64,000 nt of DNA, taken from Anseranas semipalmata. Lineage: Eukaryota; Chordata; Aves; Anseriformes; Anseranatidae. Position 1 is the first letter of the stretch, and every line of letters begins with the position of its first letter. Under the pieces are notes generated by a model. It had not been told where the DNA came from, did no database searches, and saw nothing but the letters and a program-made list of their open reading frames with translations. A program made the position numbers and the translations under genes. This document shows, one piece after another, positions 60,424 through 64,000 of the stretch. Location of the stretch: assembly GCA_013399115.1 (NCBI GenBank), contig VXAA01003259.1:212879-276878 (forward strand), in the 5' to 3' direction.

Positions 60424-63400
60424 GAGATGGAATATGCCGAAACTTCGATATGCACAAGTTATCATATTTCTTTTTCCAGACAGTCCAGATCATTTTACTT
60501 CCCACCCTGGGCAGTTACTTCTCAAGAGGGACAAAAGTCCGTTCTACACTAATAGAAGTACTTTGTCTTATACAATCATTTAAATTGATCAGTTAAAATA
60601 TCCTTTGTGACAAGGATTAGAAATATCACCAGGCGCCTTCAGTTCCTTTCCTTGTTTTCCCTTGTTCTTTCTTTCCAAACATGTTGACCCATATGAGGTG
60701 GCCTTTACTCCAGACAGGCCCGAGAAGCACCTTTCTAAGTTTCATCTCACTGTGAGGTGAGGAGAACACCTTCAACGAATGTCTTGATGTAAAAATTGCA
60801 ACCATTTACAGTCAATTATTCTTGAGAATATATACTGTTTAAGACAACATTTTTCTTACTGAATGCTTGCAAAGGTTTTATATCACCTAAATGGCTCAAA
60901 ACAGTGAAAGAACAGGGAAATGAAAGAGCTAAAGAAGACACAAACTTGCACTTTCACACTCTGGTTTCTCAGAAGTAAGCTTGTAGCTACTCTTTTCTGT
61001 TGAAAGCTAAGGAGGATTCAATTCCAGAAATGTTCTGGCCCAAGAACAGTTCTTAAAGAGAGAGCTCCTCTGCTTCTGTGTTATTAATGTACTATAAATG
61101 ATGTTACACTCAAGCAACTGATGAATGATAAAAGGGAGGGACACGGTGCCAGGAGGGCTTCTGAACAGAAATAACAGTTGGACCTTTTTGTTGCTATGTA
61201 AAAAAGATGCCTGTGATCATTTTTCTCCAAGTGGAATAATTTTTTAAGAAGTGCCATCATTATTTTAACTCATGACTGTGCTACTATTTTGAGGACAGGT
61301 TGCCAGGTCTAGCAGCACATGAGAGTTACCAAACAGGAAGATGGAGACCTCTTATCAACAGCAAATATGTTGAATCTCACCCAGAATATCACTCTGGTAA
61401 AGAAGTCTGTTCTGGAGTGCTCACATCTGCTGAGATTATTATACAAGCAAAGGCCATAGCTTTCTCCAAATCACTCTCATACACAGGCTGTTGCAAGCAG
61501 CTCATGAAGACAACTTTGTTTCCTGACCTGTACGAGCATTTGTTGTTGCACAGCTGTGCTGAATGCTCCCAGGGAATCCAGGATGTAATCCAAAAGCAAG
61601 CGATTTTTCTAGCAGTATGTTATGATTCATGGTGCAACAAAATCTTCCCATTAGCAACCATAACAGCAAAGAGGAAGTCAACCAATTGGAAAAAAACATA
61701 AATATAAGGAACCCCAGTTTCATTATATACAAAAGTCATTCTACATGATATACAGAGAGCTGAATATGAAAAATACAGAGTATTTGAAGGTAAAAGCAGG
61801 ACTGAACTCCATCAGGGTTTAATTTTTGAAAAGATATCCTTTATGAACTATTACTGGCCCAACTACTTGGGCTGTTGTTGACAATTTTTCTCTACCTGCT
61901 TCTGGAGGTGACGATCTGACATCCCTGCAATGTCTCTTGCAGATGCAAATCCATAATCAAACCCAAATGCAGATATCTCTTTTTCAGATCTGTGCCTAAT
62001 TGATTTCCATGTAGGCAGCAGTTCTGTGTGCACTCCAGGCTCCAAGCCCCAGGCTGCCGTGTCAGCCCGAGCACTGCAGCACAATTAACACGTCCAAACC
62101 TGCCACCACTTGCAAAGGTACAATCTTGCCATGAACTCACTACATCAGGGAATCTCTTAGCTGTGCCAGAACAACTGCAAGGTGCAGGAGAAACCTGAGC
62201 AGATAAGATCGCTATCAATAAGATATTTCTCGTCTAGCAGCCTCACCACAAACTCACTGCTTTCTCTCTCGAGCAAGAAAATGAAACCATTTTTCCTCAT
62301 GTTCTTGCAGTTATTGATGTGGTATGTTTCTGAGAGTTTGTTTTGATTTGAGCATTGCCTTGAATCATTCTGTCTGCATCAGCAAATGCTGACAACCTCC
62401 TTTCTGGTCTCTCTTACAGTGAATACTTTTGTTCAAGTGCATATTGCTGGAAAGTTGGATTGAATAAAGCACATTCATTGCACGCATATACTTCTCCCCA
62501 ACCTGTGTGCGAGTTCAAGCACTGTATGTTTAAATTTTTATTTCCTGCAGATGCTCAGATAATCTTATTTTTCCTCTGCATTTAATTTGAGGGGCCTCCC
62601 GACTCAGACTTTTTCCCCCTGGGACCTTCCCCAATTCTCTACAGCATTCTTGCATTTCCAGATTATTTGAACAGCTTAACTCCAGCAAAGTTGTCACTAC
62701 TGCCCTTCTCTGTTGGCAGCAGCTCCCAGCCACGGAGCATGGCAATGCTTCCTGGCTTACGGACCCAGCCCAGGGCCACAGTCACATTTGCTCTGAGCCC
62801 TGCTGAGTGATGTGAACATCATAGTCCCCACCTCCATCTAGAATAACAATAAAGCTGACAGCTGGTTCAAGGTCAAAGCAATACCAGTTCAGAACTTCTC
62901 AATTATTTTTCCATTAAAGTACAAACTTTACCAAATCCAAATCAAACTGGGAGGAAAAAGCAATGTGTGCATTAAGGCAACAAAAGCCAGGATGGAGTGT
63001 TCTTTTTCTAGCCTGCCTTTAGCTGCAGTCTGACAAAGACATCACTTGCAAATCAGCATTGCCTTCTGGACCAACAGCTGTTCCTCAGTCACTTAAAATA
63101 AGAGTAACTCCTAATGGTTGCCTGAAAATAGACGAAAGCCAGTGTTGGCTAGAAAGCACTCCCGCCACCACCACCGCCAAAGTCCATGCTCGCTCTCTGT
63201 GCTCCTTTTGCTACATGGACAGTCCTCCATCCTCTTAATCAAACCATCAGCAGCAAGGAGACAAGCATCCTTCTCCACCACAGCCCCCAAAAGAAAAATT
63301 AGCTGGCTGTAACCTGCAAGCAGCAACTAATGAGAAGAAATTTTCTGTGTGCTGGGGCCACATTTAAGAAATAATTTCACTGCTGCAAAGTAGGGTTCTT

Positions 63401-63483
63401 AAATCTGAATTTATAGTAAAGAAGAAATACACAGCAGGCCAGGTCAAAACTTTTGTAAAACTTGTGCAGCTGGTTTAAACTAA
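60424..63483. other. Non-coding stretch, nothing recognised
   Basis: Single-copy, AT-rich sequence. The plus frame at 61300-61701 (133 codons) contains several cysteines but matches nothing I know and lacks convincing splice sites. Minus frames at 61863-62218 are overlapping and unrecognised. No RNA gene or repeat seen. Confidence 0.5.

Positions 63484-63522
<39 letters not shown>
63484..63522 (+). repeat. (ATT)13 microsatellite
   Basis: Thirteen perfect ATT units, uninterrupted, likely length-polymorphic. Confidence 0.95.
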
Positions 63523-63965
63523 GAGAAAAGGCTGCAGGCTGATGTTTGGTTTACAATAAAAGACACAGAAGATTTTGTGCCAAGGTGTAAGATTGATTTC
63601 TAAGTGTCCAGTGCTTCCAGGTCAAACACTTTGGGGCTGATGGCTCCAAGGCAAAGAGGGGCAGGTTCTGTCTTAGCTCCTTAGCTTCTTGTCTCCCTCC
63701 TTAGCTCCTGGGAGCCTGGATACCCTGGGGGTGAGCGAGAGTCCAGACTTCCTGAAGGAGGAGCTCATCCTGAAAGCACTGTGAGGCTCAAGCCTAGCTT
63801 GTGCCTGGTGCCGTCTTAGTGAGGGAGCAGACCTGCCAGCTCATTGCTGCCCTGAGTGACCCCAGATTTGGTCAAAGTAGAGTCAGGAGGAAAATGCTAA
63901 AACATTTTGAAATTCTAGCTGGAAAGATGTTTTGTAACTTCCCTGCACCTGTCAAAAATATAAAA
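63523..63965. other. Non-coding stretch, nothing recognised
   Basis: Short single-copy stretch between two microsatellites, with a GCTCCTTAGCTTCTT / GCTCCTGGGAG-type partial repetition near 63675-63715. Nothing else recognised. Confidence 0.5.
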
Positions 63966-64000
63966 TAGAATAGAATAGAATAGAATAGAATAGAATAGAA
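63966..64000 (+). repeat. (TAGAA)n microsatellite cut by the window edge
   Basis: Seven perfect TAGAA units reach the last base of the window, so the true array is longer than shown. A-rich sequence precedes it. Confidence 0.93.

Noticed and set aside
59982..60552. Long plus and minus frames rich in F, L, S or K, E, R
   Set aside because: Produced by the TTTC/TTCC array, with several frames open at once.
61300..61701. 133-codon plus frame with several cysteines
   Set aside because: No recognisable domain, no splice context, and of a length expected by chance in 64 kb.
1..64000. tRNA, rRNA, snRNA, CRISPR, telomere repeat or bacterial-type elements
   Set aside because: Looked for conserved boxes and repeat-spacer patterns on both strands and saw none.

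Overview
This window looks like bird nuclear DNA, or at least archosaur DNA. Two pieces of the CR1 LINE family carry the CR1-type 8-bp 3' end repeat. The rest is moderately AT-rich single-copy sequence with short microsatellites, low interspersed-repeat content and only isolated CpG-rich patches. There is one 19-base run of N and one single N, as in a draft vertebrate assembly. Nothing resembles bacterial gene organisation, so operons, ribosome binding sites, CRISPR arrays and insertion sequences do not apply.

I recognise no protein-coding host gene. Most open frames are scattered, overlap one another on both strands, and lie in GC-rich patches or inside simple repeats. The only protein homology I can name is reverse-transcriptase C-terminal remnants of CR1. 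The window is therefore best read as intergenic or intronic DNA. Four segments have good splice-site pairs around open frames and are listed as low-confidence candidate exons: two on the plus strand at 54.5 and 55.7 kb, two on the minus strand at 56.8 and 58.6 kb.

Layout. 0-13.6 kb is mostly featureless, with a homeodomain/POU-rich AT segment near 4.0 kb beside a CpG-rich patch at 4.2-4.4 kb, and a TAAAA microsatellite at 11.0 kb. 13.6-23.6 kb holds a compact CpG-island-like patch (13.67-13.88 kb), a GC-rich block with a long unrecognised frame (16.3-17.3 kb), a palindromic E-box cluster (21.17 kb), an LTR- or promoter-like TATA/AATAAA module (22.65-22.81 kb) and the assembly gap (23.57 kb). 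23.6-43.6 kb holds a striking 193-bp imperfect palindrome (26.89-27.08 kb), a triplet polypyrimidine tract (37.8 kb) and a CpG-rich patch (38.6-39.1 kb). 43.6-49.3 kb contains the two oppositely oriented CR1 fragments. 50.7-64 kb is rich in simple-sequence DNA: 56 uninterrupted CCTTT units, a 62-bp strictly alternating purine-pyrimidine tract, a 305-nt uninterrupted polypyrimidine tract, a 66-bp palindrome, an ATT array and a TAGAA array cut by the window edge.

The most distinctive signals are the 193-bp hairpin (an old palindromic transposon relic or a structured RNA locus), the two very long homopurine-homopyrimidine tracts about 9 kb apart, and the Z-DNA-type tract that starts inside the donor site of a candidate exon. 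No genes here can be shown to work together.
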